Positions 1-12,700 of a DNA stretch of 24,285 nucleotides are shown in pieces. The notes beneath the pieces were generated by a model, which saw only the letters and a program-made list of their open reading frames with translations, did not search any database and was not told the origin of the DNA. The DNA comes from Perkinsus olseni (lineage: Eukaryota > Perkinsozoa > Perkinsida). The stretch's first letter is position 1. Each line of letters starts with the position of its first letter. Made by a program: the position numbers and the translations under genes. Location of the stretch: positions 1 to 24,285 of the forward strand of contig JABANN010000510.1 in NCBI GenBank assembly GCA_013115125.1, read 5' to 3'.

Positions 1-42
1 CAATTCTGCCTTCTCCGCCCAATGAGCTCTGTGGTCTTGAGT

Positions 43-203
43 TTACACGAGTGCGTAGCAAAGCGGGATTGTACTGATGGTCTCCAACATATCACTGTTG
101 TTTTTCCTTTCCGCCTCAGAAACATCGCTCAGGAAGATCGCGAAACGCCCATCTGGGTTGGGTTTGTCGTTGATTGAATAGAGCTCACTGATGGCACCAG
201 GTG
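43..203 (-). CDS. C-terminal exon of an unrecognised minus-strand gene
   Basis: The minus strand is open here and ends at TAA (43-45). The product looks like real protein: PGAISELYSINDKPNPDGRF is followed by an acidic, helix-like stretch (FLSDVSEAERKNNSDMLETI) and a short hydrophobic C-terminus (TIPLCYALV). The frame closes upstream with TGA (220-222), so the exon most likely starts at a splice acceptor; the best AG puts the first coding base at 203. There is no ATG, so this is an internal-to-terminal exon. Candidate upstream coding lies around 270-360, for example a stretch reading RRVTAMRQWSEYQSISVLST, but I could not join the two. I do not recognise the family. Confidence 0.5.
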
Positions 204-505
204 CTCCCCATTTTATGAATCATTTCTCGACTGTGGAGGATATCCCCGAGAAAGAGAGTTGTTAGTGATCAGTAGTCGCTCCTTCGGGTTGATAAGACTG
301 AGATTGATTGGTATTCTGACCACTGACGCATTGCTGTTACTCTTCTTACATCAAGCATCTCTGTAATTTAGGGATCTTCACATGCAAATCATATCCAAGA
401 ACAGGTTCTTGATCTTAGGACTCGGCGGAAACTCGCTATTCGACACTCGCTATTCGACGGTCGTCTCCCGCTCCCATGTCTACGGACGTTTCTGGGCACA
501 AATAT

Positions 506-760
506 TCAATCGGATGATCCAACGGCAGAGGGCCGATCTCTCAATCGTAGTGTCGTAGGTCCGACGCTCATATTTGGCGCCTCCCGCTGCGAGAACAGCA
601 AAGGAAGTGTAACGGCCAGGCATTCCCACACGACGTAAAGTGACTCTTCAAAACGAGCATCGCCGATGGCAAAATTCATCATTATGAAGCCATCATCATC
701 AGTGTAATCATCATGACAAATTGCTATGATAAAGCAGAATGACTTCATTCTATAAAGCAT
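506..760 (-). CDS. Possible exon of an unknown minus-strand protein
   Basis: A minus-strand open frame of about 80 codons. The middle reads like protein (MMNFAIGDARFEESLYVVWE, then CLAVTLPLLFSQREAPNMSV). A pyrimidine-rich tract ending in CAG lies inside it, near 588-600. An exon starting there in another frame would read GGAKYERRTYDTTIERSALC. Either the whole frame is one exon or only one side of that acceptor is coding. Whether it belongs to the gene ending at 43 or to the membrane-protein gene upstream cannot be told. No family recognised. Confidence 0.3.
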   Translation of the reverse strand: MLYRMKSFCFIIAICHDDYTDDDGFIMMNFAIGDARFEESLYVVWECLAVTLPLLFSQREAPNMSVGPTTLRLRDRPSAVGSSD

Positions 761-926
761 GCTTCAACGCATGATTCTTCACACATGCGTTCGGAAAGTC
801 AAAGAAAAGACCCGCCGAGCAATAGTCAATTCCGCGTTTAAAACACCCACTGTCGAGTCCGGCATCGTTGCTAATCATGAGCTACTCCGTATCTTAGGTC
901 GACCCTAGGAAAATATAAGGAAGCCA

Positions 927-3148
927 TCATCCACCTCTCATGGTCTCTGTAATACAGCGATACTCTGTCTGACGGTCCCTATTGACACAACTCCGCTGAG
1001 TGAAAATGAGACGAGACGAAATCATGGGCACCAGCGTAGTGGCAATATAATCGACTCCAAACAAAATCGCCGCAATAATAGCCACCGTAGCTAGTGTAAT
1101 ATAGAACATGATATCGATCATCTGGGCGAGCGCTTTCTACACAACACACACGCACTTTAACGGAATAATCAATAATGACTAATATAGCCTGTAATATGCA
1201 CCTGAGCCCTGACGAGTGGCCCCTCCAGTGGTAGCGTAGACAGGGTGGTAGCCACCGCTCGGCATAAACGCTCCACTGTATTCACATGCCCTCTCCAGCG
1301 ACGCATTATGATGTGCGAATGCATCGTATCTGCATTAGGAAATAGCAAGATTTGCCAAGATTGCAAGATCTCACAGCTGAGTATTTATCCTATCGCCCTC
1401 GGATTGCACATAATATACAACGCCAATGGCCATGAGGAACATTACCACCAGACTGGACAGGGCGACCGTGTACAGCTCTTGACGCTGATCGAGAACAAGC
1501 AACCAAAGGTAAAAGCCCAACTCGCTGGCCTGTGAAACTCGTCAGCCAATTGGATACTTGTTCGATTGTGGAATCATATACTGGTAGTTCTATGAGGATT
1601 ACGATCGAGGGTCACACGACACTGAAGCATTCCTGCGTGTGCAAGCTTACCGTAACAAGACTATCCTTCTCGTTTCGTTCTTCGATCTCATCATCATGAT
1701 CATTCAGCGTCCGTAGGAACGTGATATAGCGTTTAGTGGGATGCTTCTTCGGACTCCCTTCCTGATCAGCACAGCCCCTACACTGACAACACGCCACGGG
1801 AGAGTTTCCCAGAATTCCGAATGGGGAGTGGAAGAGAAGTCCAGCGAGACCTTTCTAAAATGCCGGTGCTAGGATTGGTATCTCGGGAGCCCAGAGATCC
1901 TGTATTCTTCGGAAAAAAATTTCCCGGCGCAATTGATTGGTGCTGAGTAATCTTACGCAGCTTCACCGTGCTCACCTCAGACGCCTTCACGGTGGGCTCC
2001 TCAGAATTGCTGCTCTCCTCAGCATTATTATCGGCAGGACTATTGTTGGGGTCGAGCGACAGAATCGCCGCTATTGTTTTCTCAGCATCCTTTTCGAACT
2101 GGCGGAACGACTCCACCATTTTACGCTCTCTTGCATCAATCTGCATCAACGACTTCTACGAAGCTTACCCTTCGAAGACAGCCACCAATAGAGATCGATG
2201 GCTATGAGATATCACTCATGGGGCGTTCTCGATTCATTTCGGCATGGAGTGGTATGAAGAAGTGATACATTTTTCGGCAAACCCTCAGATCGTTAAATGC
2301 CCGGGCCGGTGCTCTCCATTCACGCTGGCACGCGAAAAGAAGCTCAACGGCTCTCTCTTCGCGAGGACTAGAATGCCACGGCAACAGTCCAGCTTACATC
2401 ACGTTCGGTGTCGTACGAAATGGAGCTCAGAGTCTCCTTTGCTGTGTCGTCGTCGTCCACGTCATTGGACGACTGAAACCCAGCAGGTATCAAAGGGACA
2501 TTGCGGAGACGTGAAAGCGCTCCGATCGTGCAGCAGCAGCAGCAGCCACCAGCCCGCCTGCTTGCCTTGGTTCTAATTAATTCATTCACTCTCCGAGCCT
2601 CGAGTTCAGCCAGACTCACGCTCGTGGCTTCGGATGGTGATGATGCTGAGGCGATGGCGCTCCTCGGAATTCCAGAGGTAGTGACACTCGCACTGCAAAA
2701 GATACTCTCACGTACCGAGCGGCGAGAGCTCAACTGAGATACGTTAACGCGCCAAGCGAAGCAGTTCCCCTCCAGCTCCATTGATAGATTACAGTCAAGC
2801 GACGGACCCAATTCGAAGCGCGGCTGCACGCCTAGCGCTCCATTAAGTGGTAACACTCCACCCGCAGAGGTCGAATTTTCGATTTTGAGACTCTTCTTCG
2901 TTCGAAGAGGTAATCTGTTATCGCTGAGCCGAAAAGAGAAGGCGAGAAAAGCTGTTGATTGGGCTTCGAGTGCCAACAGAACCAAGGCCCGGACAAATAT
3001 GTTGTAGACCGGAATGGCGAGCAAGGTCTTACCTCAGTAACGGTTTCGTAACAGTCAGTAGGAGTGGTAGTATGAATCGCATGATAGGAGGGGGAAAGAA
3101 TCCATACAACGGAGATCCATGACCCGAACGAACACGAACACAAGCCAT
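927..3148 (-). CDS. Multi-exon signal-peptide membrane protein, function unknown
   Basis: Exon 1 (3033-3148) starts at ATG 3148 and encodes a hydrophobic leader (MRFILPLLLTVTKPLL from an inner ATG at 3082). A 109-nt GT-AG intron with a strong pyrimidine tract joins it in phase to exon 2 (2398-2923), which carries a cysteine-containing, probably luminal region (FELGPSLDCNLSMELEGNCF). Later exons give a charged helix (ARERKMVESFRQFEKDAEKT, near 2090-2145), an acidic low-complexity linker, then two hydrophobic segments: VALSSLVVMFLMAIGVVYYV (about 1400-1460) and IMFYITLATVAIIAAILFGV (about 1050-1110). The model ends at TGA 927-929. Topology would be signal peptide, luminal domain, linker and two C-terminal membrane helices. 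The joins near 2160-2400 and the last exon are weak. Exon 2 contains a short CAG/CTG run. I do not recognise the family; the single-gene reading is an inference. Confidence 0.5.
2531..2545. repeat. (CAG)5 trinucleotide run
   Basis: Five perfect CAG units on the plus strand. On the minus strand the run falls in the long open part of exon 2 of the membrane-protein gene and would read as five cysteines in the frame of that exon. Part of this stretch could instead be intronic. Confidence 0.9.
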
Positions 3149-3669
3149 TCAGTGCATGAGTGTCGACAATCTCATAACAACAACGGCATGCGTGATCAGG
3201 CTAGCCCTGAGCAGAATGAGGGCCATCAGCATTGAGTACCTGGAGAGAGACCAAGTGGCTTGACAGCCTAGCAAGATCTGGCAGAGAGCATCGGATTTTC
3301 CCACGGACGAGCCTTCCACGATCCGCATCGGAAGCACAAGGCAATGGACATTCTCGCGACTGGGGATTGAACTTAGGATCTCCCGATAATCACGTGACTA
3401 TACTTCGTGAGTATGTCAATCCGCACTGAGTAAAGGCCTGACCCGTATTGCTGGGGCCTCGACTGAGCTGCTCAGCTGCAAGCTCGTATCTTCAATGTTA
3501 ACCACGGAGTTCAACATCTGATACTCAAAGTGAGGGAGAGTTAACGTCGTGCCTGGCTACTTCAGAGGGCCTGCGATTATCAAAGGCTTCCATAGGTCTC
3601 CAGCTCGTCTCAAAGAAGTGTCTGCAATACCTGTAATGCAGCACAAACGGGCTCTACGACGGAGAAAAA
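3149..3669. other. Spacer without a supported gene; weak tRNA-like relic
   Basis: No frame here reads convincingly as protein and I found no exon. On the minus strand around 3355-3425 a stretch resembles the anticodon and T-arm of a tRNA, with the B-box-like AGTTCAATCCCC. The T-stem has only about three of five pairs and the acceptor stem does not close, so it is at most a decayed tRNA or tRNA-derived repeat. Confidence 0.4.
3665..3669 (-). terminator. Pol III T5 terminator of tRNA-Trp
   Basis: Five consecutive T on the minus strand directly after the discriminator base of tRNA-Trp. This is the usual RNA polymerase III stop signal. Confidence 0.7.
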
Positions 3670-3741
3670 TGACCCCGGCCCGATTCGAACGGACAACCTT
3701 CTGATCTGGAGTCAGATGCGCTACCGTTGCGCCACAGGGCC
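3670..3741 (-). tRNA. tRNA-Trp (anticodon CCA)
   Basis: A complete cloverleaf on the minus strand, 72 nt including the discriminator A. The acceptor stem GGCCCTG pairs with CGGGGTC using two G-U pairs. The D-arm has GCGCAACGGTAGCGC, the anticodon stem-loop is TCTGA-CTCCAGA-TCAGA with CCA at 3707-3709, and the T-arm is GTCCG-TTCGAAT-CGGGC. There is no intron and no encoded CCA tail. A run of five T follows the 3' end, as expected for an RNA polymerase III terminator. It starts about 50 bp downstream of the stop codon of the SPAG17-like gene on the same strand. Confidence 0.97.
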
Positions 3742-3791
3742 CGTCAATAAATAACGCTCAAGTTAACGGATCATCAACAGAGAAGCTGATC

Positions 3792-6700
3792 TCACTTCTC
3801 ATCCGCCAGGCTCACAACTACATCTCCCCACGGCTCGACAGGCCCGTACCCATCCCGCACGCAACGATACGACGACACTTTTATCGAGCCAGTCGGAAGG
3901 TAGTTGTAATCTCTGCCTGATACCTGACCCGACGGGCTGCAGTTAGGGGAACCCTATGAAGGAGATTGTACCACACATCCCCTACCACTTCTCCGAAGAC
4001 AGGTATCTGCGCGATATGCCCCTTGGAGGCGATCTGAAGAATAACTTCGACTTTACACGGCTCTCTAGCGATCAGCTCCACTCCGATGTTCGTTGCCAGG
4101 CCAGGAGGGAGGGGTCCCGGTCGATAACTGCCGGTGATACTGGGCAGAAAAACTGATGCGAAAAGCGTAAAATTGTTACATGGGGCAGACTATCGCCTCC
4201 TTCGAGGGGATGTTGCCGACTATCTTCACCTTCAACCTGGTTCAAAGATCAATAACATCCACCTTCCGAGGCGAAGCATCCACCTCGTAACGTCCGAATC
4301 TAGATTCCGGACCTTCACCACCATCCTGTAAATGCCGTACTGCCGAACGCAGCCGAAAATCAGACGTGCCGGACTGACCTGAAAAATGTGTGTGTCCGCT
4401 ATCTCAGGAGCTCATCGCGCATCAGGAGATCATCGGTGCCGTCACAGGTTCCCTGGCGACAAGGCCCACCGGCAGCCCGCGATATGAGCGCACCTCGATG
4501 AGCTTGCCAGGATCACCAAGCCCCAACAGCGACCCGGTCAAGAATTCAGTTTGGGCCCTGTCGCCATCATGGGCGATACCTGAACATGCACAGGTTAGCG
4601 GTATACCGGTAAATGCCTGTATCAACCCGTGGCATGAAGGTAGCGTTCGATAACGCCGGTGTGGCTGCCGCTCTTGCGTATCTGACAAGGCACACCCACG
4701 GTTCGAACCTTCGCCCTCCATAAAGGAAAAGCTGGACAGTAACCGTTCAAGCAAATCACCTCCATAGCCCCCGGAGCTTCCACTCCTTCCATCTTCCTCG
4801 CCAGGCTGGACGTCCGAACACGCCGATCAACTGGCGCCTCAATTGAGACAAACTCTCCGTTGCGAATCAAACAAGCATCTGAGAGTGCACACGCAAGAGG
4901 CGACAGCGTCCCTCCAATCCGTCCGTCCTTAGAAAACTTGCTCAGATAGGAGAGCGAGACAATGCTTATCAGGCGGAGAGCGAATCTACGGAATCTAGCC
5001 CCGACGGCCATGTATCGAATGACTACCTTCAGATGAACCTTCATCAACCCTAGGGTCTCCATACACGTCCCACTGGGAGCCTCTCTTATCAGGGTGTGGC
5101 CCTTCTGGAATGACACCGGTCAGTGCCTAACATAACGATTGTACTGCGGTCGTAGGTAACGAGCAGACGCGCAGAACTGCAGCACACTCGACTGTTTAAT
5201 TGTCCTCATGGGCGGATCCCCGAAGTTTAGTACTGAAGTGACCGAGTTCAACGACCGCCAGAAGCCTCAGGAGCTCATTTCGGTTCATTACCTTTGCACT
5301 CTCCATGTGCGAATAATTTTCGCCGTCTTCTTCCCTCTCAGAGGGCAACGCCTGGAAGATAAGCTTTCAACAACGACGAGGAGGGGGATGACCGAGAGTA
5401 GAATGTTTGCCGCCAGGGGCTGCACACCTCATCAGCAGTCTCTCGCCGCAACTGCTCGCCCGAGTCCTTCACTTGGTCGTCTTTTTCAACCTCACACAAT
5501 ACGGCGCAATGGCCGCGTTACTCCCGCTGCAAAATACCTACCACAGCTGTCGCATTCTCCATCGACTTTTCTTCTTTCTGTCGTTTCTGCTCGATCAATT
5601 CCTCCATCTTGGCCCATTCGTGTGGGAGCAAAGGATCCCAGGGGGACCTCCGAGCAAAGGCAGCCCTCTCCTCCCGGCTGCCAACAACCTCCAACTTCTG
5701 AAACATAGGAGGATGCGAATGTGAGGCAGAGTCGACATCTCGGGCGCTACTGGTAGAGGCTTGGGCGGGAGCTGGGAAGGCTCGACCTGGGAAACCGTAC
5801 GATGACAAGGAAGAGTGTGAGCCTGACATTGTAGAGTCTCCGTGACAGCGTTGTACCTTTTCGCCGAGCATCCGATGTTCCACGAGGAAGTTGAGGCCGT
5901 GTTCGCTTTGAAAGTAGTTGTATGGATTAATAGCAGTGGCTTCATTCTGAAATGAGAAGCAAAGCGGTCAATTCTGAGGAGCTAACGGGCAACAAAGCAG
6001 TGACAGCTGTGGGGTTCGAACCCACGCCCTTTCGGACTGGCGCCTTAAGCCAGCGCCTTAGACCACTCGGCCAAACTGTCGATAAAATCCATTGATTCCA
6101 ATCTCTTTCTATGTTCCCAATAACATTCAAGAGAAACAACTGATCATCACCGGGGAGCTCCGAGGCCCACCGCGCATTCTCCCCCTTCGTCCGGTCTTCT
6201 TATTCCTTTGGTCTCCACTCTTTCCCTCACCAGAGGCTGTTGATGTGATTCACTGGAATCAGTAGGCTCCTAGAAGACCGAGAAGAAGAATATAGAATGA
6301 TGTCACGATGTTCATGCGAAGCGAGCTTCCCTGTGATCCTCGCGTCTTGATGATCTCTCTGCCCTACATCATTCGCCACGCTCGACTCTTCTTCAGGCTC
6401 CTTTCTCTCGGCCGACTCCTTCTCCAACCTTTCCACTACTTCTCCAGCCAACCTACGGAAATGAGTAATTCACACGGTGTCACCGTCTAGAGGAAGGTTA
6501 ATCAGATCCCAGGCATCTGGGGGTACTTCAATATTTCGTGGCGCGTGACGCTCTCACTTCACAGCTGTATTCAGCATTTCCTCCGCGCCCGGGGCGTGCT
6601 GCCATCTCGCAGCGAGTTCCAAGCACTGTGCTTCGACCTGATACGTAAAGCCGTCAAAGTACCAATACCGCTGCAACGTCACTGCGCCACGAAATTCATG

Positions 6701-9700
6701 GCGTTCGAGAGTACATCCACATCTAATGTATTGAGAGAAATTCAGACCCCTCATAACGAGGCAGACCGGCCCACCCCCTTGTGCTGCCTAGAACCCAGAC
6801 ACGTCAGTTGAAGTAATATATTGGAGAAATCGGAAAGGCTCTCAGCTACCCTCATACATGATTGGCCGCGCCAGAGGGGAAAAAGAGATACATCAGTAGT
6901 GATAAAATGATTAAGATCCCACAAGAGATCGCGTACCATCCATGAAGGATAAATCACCTCCTTTTTAGTCCACTGGTGAGCATCTCTCCCAGCTCCCAAC
7001 GATCGGTCATAGCTCGCCATTCAAAAGACAGATTGCAACCACTGGCTGCGAACGAAAACACGATATATTGCACAACACCAAGATGATATCAACACACGCA
7101 GCATCCGTGCTAGCCATGCGGCCTTCATCACTTCGACTTCTTCGTCTTCTTCACCTTCGCCACAGCAGCCCTGGCCTCGGCCTCCCTCTGCATGCGATCC
7201 GCTACTTCATCATGGAGGCCCCTGACAACATCGATCAGCCAGGGGTCAATCCCCACACAGTAAGTTCTTCGACTCAGAAAGATCCAGAGGTACCGTAGTT
7301 CGAGAGGCGCTCCCGAGCCCAAATCCGCAATAATCTTACTTATGAGCCTCCGTCCAGTCACTATAGCGGACACAGGCGTCCTCGAATTCCCGCAGCATGC
7401 TGTCAGAGACCTCAGGATACTCGATCAGGTGTCTCACTGTGGTGAACTCGCCTGACGCAAAGGCAGGGTATATTCTCCTGTTAAGATTATTCAGACTGGA
7501 ATCGGAACTTTGACCCTCGTAAACATGGAACGACATTCGCCCGTCTTCCTACTCGGTGCCGGGACCACTGGGTTGGGGTCCTCGACCGCCTCCACCTGAC
7601 CACCAATCACATCACGAGTGCCTGCCTACAGCCACTTCGTACTTGTCGGCTCACACTGGAAGGGATGGTAATCTCAGGGATGGGCAGGATCTTCAGATCA
7701 ACGCTGCGGCCGGTCTTGATGAGGTAGTGACTGGTACCTGTAGAAGCATGGACGGCACATCGCCACGCTATATTGGAAACTATCACTCCTGCGAGGAAGT
7801 TGTCGAGAAGTCACACTACTGTAAAGAGATTCCCTTGCTGGTAAAACAGTAAAGAATGTTCGTGCCAGTCAATTGCAGAGCACTGGCATCGGCGATGTCC
7901 TCAGACTACTAGCAGATGAGCCTTGCTGAGTCGAAGAACATCCGAGAGCGTATCACGACAGGAAAAAACCAGCGTGTTTCAACCTTGTGTCAACCTTCAT
8001 CAGCAGCCTACATCCGTCCATAGGAGAGTCCATAGCCACACTCTCTCTGATAGCGTCAGAAGCATTGAGTGCCTCCGTGGCCTCCTTGAAAGGTAGTATT
8101 TCCTACATGACGGAATGTAGCCACTGAGGTTGAGGCAGGCTCACCTGCGCCTCGTTGAGACCATCACCATACACAACGATCAGTCTTGGTGGGTGGGAGA
8201 ATAGACCGTCTACTGATGGTAGGAACTGATGAGACATTGAGGGAGTTACGTTTGGTGTGGTATCGGTTTGGCGCCTCTCCCTCCAAGGCTTATAATTCTC
8301 AAAAACGGACTCTCCTCAGGAGTGTCCCCTACGATGTCGATCTCATTGCGCACCCGGAAGCTTGCGTAACCGCGGCACTACGCAGAGAAGAGAAGGAAGA
8401 GTAACTTCGGGACAAAGGCATTGCCACAGAAGCTCTCTCCCTGTGGACAACAGAGGGCGCCTTATCTACACCAGCCCATCCAGGCAACAGGGAACACGCT
8501 CGAAGAGCATCAGTAGAGTCTACCATGAACCATGCGAGAGAGCAGTAAATGAATTGACGAATGAGTGCCCCAGCAGTACATCTTTATCGGGATGATAAAT
8601 AGCAGTCATGGGGCGCAGGGCCTCGTCAATGGGCGCCCCGGGCCTTGGAGATGGCATATCCTTCGACTCATCCAAGCAAGTTGCTAACTTAACCGAGCCT
8701 GCATACCCGAGTGTAAGCGTCGAGAAGGCGTCGGAGTCCTACAGCAGTTAGTTCTGCCATCAATCTCGAAGGAGTTCCTCTCATCGTCAATGCACCGGAG
8801 GGTGAAGGACCCGTGACCATCGTCATCCCTTATGTATTCGGCAACATACGCTGCACCATCCACCACTGTTTTACCTGAAGGAAGAGAACACAGAGTGGGC
8901 AGGCACGTCGACCACAACGAGCGACTGCATTGTCCTCTCCTCTGAGATGACTGATCACCAACATAAAGGGGCCAACGACATTTTGCAACGCCCGGCTTGA
9001 CAGCACCGAGACTCTCAAGGCCCACACAGAACCAAGTTGAGAGTACTGAAGACAGCTCTGTTGAGAATGCCGTTAAGAGACTCGAAAAAGCTGGTGGAGA
9101 AGCTTGATTGAGGCGCGGCAGAAGGAAAACATGCAAGAAAAAAACAGCGTGAACCAACTCACCTGTATTCACATTCACCTTGATGCTCAGGGCACCGCAT
9201 CGTTTGACGGCCACTTCCTCCCCCTCTGCACTCTGCTCAATACAGACCATAGAAGCATCCTCCAGCTCTACTGTGAACTGAAAGGAAAGGACAGACTTTT
9301 TAACTTAATCAAGGCAAAAAATATTTCCCAACTCGTCTACGCACAAGAATCTTCCCTGGCGAAAGGCACAGGCAACAAGAGGATCGCGCCATACCTACCA
9401 AAGCGTTGGAGCCATTCTGGCTGATATAACAAAGGGGGGTTCCAAGCTTCGAAATGGAGATCTTGTCACCCAACTCGGACCTTTCTGTGGAGATGCGTGT
9501 ATGATCAGGGAAAATAACCTGAGGGAAGAATGGTCCTACGAAGTGGCGATTCTGCAACTCACCTTCCGTACAGAACCATCTGGCGTAGTGATGATCATTG
9601 AACCCAGATTATTGGTAACAATCTCGTGGCCACTTTCCGGATCAACTTGTGTCGCGGTAGGCACTGACACACCAGCGAGAAGACAAGTCCATCGAGAGAC

Positions 9701-12700
9701 GTGACGATACACCGCTGAAGCCGGGGAAGCTGCGCTAGGTGGCCTACCCTTCGAATCGAGCTTCTCTTCACACATACCCCCTTCTACTAAGAACCTAATC
9801 TCATCCAGATACCTACAAACGAGGCATTCCAGCTCGTAGCTCTCGCGACTCGCGCTGGTAGTAGCAACGTCGAACGGACTTAGCCTTACTTCTGCTTCCC
9901 CGCATCAGCGTCCTCATCGACGTTTGCCTCCGTCTCCTCGTTCTCGTCCCCGCCTTCGACAGCAACAGCCTGTGGAGTCCTCGGCCTCTCAGGGGCGCGC
10001 CAGCGTTTATACCTGGCAATAGCGCGAATCGTGCTGCACGATAGAACCTTCCAACAACTTCCACTGACATCTCGCCGCTCCTTGGTTTCACAACGATCCA
10101 CTCCCCAGGTCGGGCAGCCGGAGGGAGCCGGAGATCACCGGATAACTGCTCGGCAGTTGGGTCTCGGTAGCTATACGTGCCTGAATAGCGAGCGAAGACA
10201 GTCAGCTACACATTTCGATTCTATTTTCCATGGCTCGTGCTTTCCAAGACTTTAATTTTCCTCCTCTTTCGTATTCCACCGGCTCGTGCTATGCCACCAG
10301 ATCAACTCAAGACTGTCTCCGAGTAGAACTTATTGTATACAAATCTGTCGTACGTAGCTTCGTTAGTAGAAGGAACTTCCCAGCCGAGCACGTCGAGCTT
10401 ACACGCCGTGATCCTACATCCTCGAGAAAAGCATTCGAGGAAAAGCAGTCCACCCATGCACTTCCCTCCCGGTCATGTATAGGTCTTTTGATCTGTAACC
10501 ACTTTGTAGATCGTAATTAGTTAGTTTCCTTAATGAGCCAAGGTGGCTACCAGTAGCTGCACATCAAGGATACGCCCATGCTCATGGGTCAGAAGTTAGT
10601 ACTCGCCGTCGAGCCCCACCCTGATTGACAGAGTTTAGAGATGAATCTAGGGCCACTCATCCCATTCCCAAGGATTCACCTTCTCATTTAGCATGCAGAC
10701 ATTCACCACCGGGAAACGTGAGCGAGCCCACCCCCCCCCAGACTGGGTGATCGGAGGCACGTACTCCGAAAATAGGGTGTACTCAAATAGCATCCATCAA
10801 TCATCACTAATCTGCGTAAGTCTGTGCGGGAGAGCAACCGCAACCGACAGAAACATACAGTATCCACCGAGTCTTCCTATTTCTTCGAAGAGAAAGCGCG
10901 CTCGCCCTCGACGTTCCAAACCAGGAAATGTAAGTGCCAGAATTAACACGCCGGCGGCGAGTCGCAGCTGGCGACCCGCTTCAAGGGGTCGGCTCTGCTC
11001 CAACATCTTCTGCAGGTGATCTTCAACCGCGTCCCTCGAAGAGTACGTTCACTCTCGCAGAGATGATCAGTTTAGAGGAGTGCCAGTCCGAGCTTCGTAT
11101 GATAATATTCTAGTATCAGCTTCGCAGTGATATTGTCCGGGCCGGAACTTGCGCTGTCACCACCGCTGGGCGGTGGTGACACCGCTAGATGGGAGGTCCT
11201 CCTCGGGCGAGAGTACTGGAGCGTGATAATGGTGATAGCAAGCCTGAGATTTCTATGTCGGTTCGACCAGAAGTGAATCGAAGACCGACTCGATACTTTC
11301 TGGAGAATCGGCGGAACGGCGAGTGATATTTACAGCAAGTGTTTGCGAGTTACCCGTCAGCCGCACTGGTTGAGCTTTGGCCGGGCCAGAGGGGCAACCC
11401 GGTTGTTGCCCATTCACTGCCGCCTACCATCAGGATAGAGTAGCTCTTTCCTGCCACTCGCCAACCCGCGCTGCACGACACCATTCGGAAACACCCTTCT
11501 ACTCATCTCACAGTCGTACCTACACAGTCGAATGATCAGGCTTCTTGAACCATCACTGATGCCTTACACCAGATCGCCGCAGCGGGCATTGGAAATCATT
11601 CGAGACGGCCGCTTCGCATATGGGGGCTGCTGAGGCGTTAGCTCTATTCCTGGAGCATGAACATAAGATCTCCACGGCGATAAAATACGATGACGACAGC
11701 TTTCTTCCTCCTCACCTCGCTTGGAGCGTAGCGTGACTCGTGAGGCCTGGAGAGGGCCATAGGTGAGTGTGAAGTCATCTTCCTCAGACCTAGTGACGGT
11801 GAGACGCGAGGAGTCCTGAGGAAAAGCATTGCCTGGCACAAGAGGAGAGAGTATCAAACTGCGCCTTCTGACACAAACCTCTGAACGGGAGGACGCTTCT
11901 CGAAGCAACGCGTGACGCTTCCCGCGGACAGACTTTCACCTCTTGTTGACTGCCATCAGTCGAAAGTTGCTACACTATGGATGCCAATATTCAACTACAC
12001 ACTTTTTCCCAGAACAATCGCTTCAACGCCTAATCGCCGAGATATCAGCTCCATCCCATATAAATTTGCGCTCTTTCTGGTATTCGATATCATCGAGCCC
12101 ACGAGAGACACATGAGGGCTGCACGAGAAGGAGAGCAGTCGCGTCCTGGCTGCTCACCTGATAGTTACATGACACACAAGACTCTTCAACTCTTAGAGTA
12201 CAGCCCTTCGCGAACGCCTTGGTAACTCGTCGGCTGTACATGAGTTCCCTGAGGGACACGCAGTGGAATTTTGCATGCATGATCCATGATGATTACATAG
12301 CATATGTTAATACATAGCCAGCACGAGAACACAATTTCGGCCGGAAGTCGAGAAATTTCACAAGTCTCCTCTCCACATCAAAATACTGGACTTGAGGCGC
12401 CTCACCATACGAACTTCGGATGATAAGTATAATGTACGATATAATACATCTACCCACCTATCGAACTCATCTCCGCCCTCGTCATTCTCAGCAGCATCAG
12501 CAGGTTTCTCTTCTTCATCAGCTGCGGCCTCTGGAGTTTCTTCTTCCTTCGCCTCCTCGTCGGCACCTGAATCTTAGATGATCCCAACAAGCCGAGAGCG
12601 CCTGGAAGGAAGAGCGACGAGCCGAGATAATGAGATGCACAACACGCCAGCAGTTGTCGAGCCGGTTCTCCCTCGAGCACACACTCAAGGACAATACGGT

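Noticed and set aside
3355-3425. tRNA-like arms on the minus strand
   Set aside because: The T-stem and acceptor stem do not pair well and the A box is poor; not a functional tRNA.
5208-5724. Overlapping plus-strand ORFs of 166 and 105 codons
   Set aside because: The opposite strand carries clear SPAG17-like exons (coiled coil EEKSMENATAV and EDGENYSHMESAK); the plus-strand products look like reversed coding sequence.
5942-6139. Minus-strand ORF with PSGLRRWLKAPVRKGVGSN
   Set aside because: It is the translation of tRNA-Leu, a well-known artefact of tRNA genes.
6259-6330. Possible tail-anchored ending SFYILLLGLLGAY as the end of a separate small gene
   Set aside because: It fits in phase after VAND, but the same donor also fits the next SPAG17-like exon at 5946. 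The SPAG17 landmark order favours continuation. Kept as an alternative only.
7128-7536. A separate gene ending VAKVKKTKKSK
   Set aside because: Its sequence (TVRHLIEYPEVSDSMLREFE and following) matches the SPAG17 segment before the coiled coil, and a GTGATG donor overlaps the apparent stop.
8684-9250. Minus-strand ORF of 188 codons as one exon
   Set aside because: The middle (about 8875-9160) reads poorly and is bounded by a GTGAGT donor after VNVNT and a CTTCCTTCAG acceptor before KTVVDGAAYV in matching phase, so it is probably an intron that happens to be open.
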